The notes under the pieces: model-generated
Seen by the model: the letters and a program-made list of their open reading frames with translations, nothing else
What the model was told of the DNA's origin: nothing
Database searches by the model: none
Shown here: positions 5,611 to 6,468 of the stretch, piece after piece
Numbering within the stretch: the first letter of the stretch is position 1
Layout of the letters: every line of letters begins with the position of its first letter
Assembly: GCA_017398245.1 (NCBI GenBank)
Contig: JAFQGN010000299.1
Location: forward strand, 1 to 6,468
Direction: 5' to 3'
Length of the DNA stretch: 6,468 nucleotides
DNA from: Clostridia bacterium
GTDB taxonomy: Bacteria; Bacillota_A; Clostridia; Christensenellales; Aristaeellaceae
Translations under genes and position numbers: made by a program

Positions 5611-6468
5611 TTAATACTTCATCACTTTGGGGATAACGGCCTTTGCGATGCGGTAGATGGGGCCCTCCAGCTCGCGCCGCGCGTTCTTCAATTCCTCGCG
5701 GATGCGGATGTTCTGCGGGCAGTGCTTTTCGCAAAGGCCGCAGCCCACGCAGTTCGAAGCGGGCGTGGGATCCTTGCGCAGTGCGGTGCACATCACATAG
5801 CTCTTCAGGCCGGAAAACTTGCCTTCTGTATACAGTTGGTTATACGCGGCAAACGTGCCGGGGATATCGACATTCTTCGGGCAGGGCATGCAGTAGCGGC
5901 AGCCCGTGCAGCCCACCTTCATCTTCGCGTTGATGGCAGCCACGATCTTTCCCAGCAGCTGCCTGTCCTCGCCTGTCATACAGCCTTCCTGCGCCTGCGA
6001 AGCCGCCTTTGTATTCTCCTCGATCATCTCCAGCGAATTCATGCCCGAAAGCACGCAGGTGATCTCCTTCTGATCCCACAGCCAGTCAAACGACCACTGT
6101 GCCGGAGTGCGTTGAACGGCATGTTCCTTCATCAGGCGCACCGCCTCTTCGGGCAGGTTTTTCACCAGCCTCCCGCCGCGCAGCGGTTCCATCACCATCA
6201 CGGGCAGACTCTTCTGCGAAGCATGCTTTACGCCCGTGCGCCCGGCCTGTGTGTGCTCGTCCAGATAATTGTACTGCACCATGCAAAAATCCCAATCGTA
6301 TGCATCGACCAGCTTGATAAACGCATCGGAATTGCCATGGTACGAAAAGCCGATCTGCCGGATCTCGCCGCTTTGCTTCTTTTCGGCGATCCAGTCCGCC
6401 ACGCCCAGCGAAACGAGCCGCTGCCACGTCTTTTCATCCGTGAGCATATGCATCAGGTAATAGTCGAT
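5611..6468 (-). CDS. Aldo/keto reductase with C-terminal 2x[4Fe-4S] ferredoxin motifs (5' end beyond window)
   Basis: The visible 285 residues are the C-terminal part of a COG1453-type oxidoreductase. The frame stays open through the right edge, reading IDYYLMHML, which contains the expected catalytic His of the aldo/keto reductase tetrad. The Asp, Tyr and Lys of the tetrad must lie upstream of the window, so the ATG at 6453 is internal. Further barrel motifs are GFSYHG, MVQYNYL, VMEPLRGGRL and VLSGMNSLEMIEEN (cofactor-binding end). The C-terminal part carries two cluster motifs: CxxCxxCxxCP (5881-5910) and CxxCxxCxxxCP (5719-5751). Such proteins probably pass electrons between NAD(P)H chemistry and iron-sulphur carriers in anaerobes; the substrate is unknown. 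It is followed by a clear terminator, so it ends its own transcription unit. Confidence 0.92.
   Translation of the reverse strand: MDYYLMHMLTDEKTWQRLVSLGVADWIAEKKQSGEIRQIGFSYHGNSDAFIKLVDAYDWDFCMVQYNYLDEHTQAGRTGVKHASQKSLPVMVMEPLRGGRLVKNLPEEAVRLMKEHAVQRTPAQWSFDWLWDQKEITCVLSGMNSLEMIEENTKAASQAQEGCMTGEDRQLLGKIVAAINAKMKVGCTGCRYCMPCPKNVDIPGTFAAYNQLYTEGKFSGLKSYVMCTALRKDPTPASNCVGCGLCEKHCPQNIRIREELKNARRELEGPIYRIAKAVIPKVMKY

Noticed and set aside
5439..5636. Small plus-strand frame across the ABC operon promoter and reductase terminator
   Set aside because: It spans a promoter and a terminator of the opposite strand and shows no ribosome site or recognisable product.

Overview
The window looks like chromosomal DNA from a fairly GC-rich member of the Clostridia (Bacillota), probably an anaerobe. 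The signs are strong AGGAGG-type ribosome binding sites before nearly every gene, short intergenic gaps, tightly coupled operons, an AzlCD exporter, and an oxidoreductase with two ferredoxin-type 4Fe-4S motifs. This assignment is inference; no rRNA or other marker gene is present. I see no mobile element, CRISPR array, tRNA or rRNA.

There are four transcription units. (1) Positions 1-1493, minus strand: the first 497 codons of a two-domain protein that runs off the left edge. A complete sugar-phosphate isomerase/epimerase-like TIM barrel is joined in frame to an AMP-forming acyl-CoA synthetase (ANL superfamily), visible as far as its ATP-binding P-loop. (2) Positions 1743-2785, plus strand: azlC and azlD, with overlapping ATGA stop/start, encoding a two-component branched-chain amino acid exporter. 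The divergent spacer between units 1 and 2 holds a plausible promoter facing each way. (3) Positions 5449 down to 2844, minus strand: a three-gene ABC-2 exporter operon (ATPase, then two related six-helix-type permeases), with a strong extended -10 promoter and a palindrome in its leader. Units 2 and 3 converge on a shared hairpin terminator at 2791-2818. (4) Positions 6468-5611, minus strand: an aldo/keto reductase with C-terminal 2x[4Fe-4S] motifs, truncated at the right edge and followed by its own terminator.

The units show no obvious common pathway. Units 2 and 3 are both exporters, but nothing in the sequence ties them together. The most unusual item is the TIM-barrel/acyl-CoA-synthetase fusion, whose combined activity I cannot assign. 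The rest is ordinary housekeeping and accessory metabolism. I do not see convincing evidence for a wholly new system.
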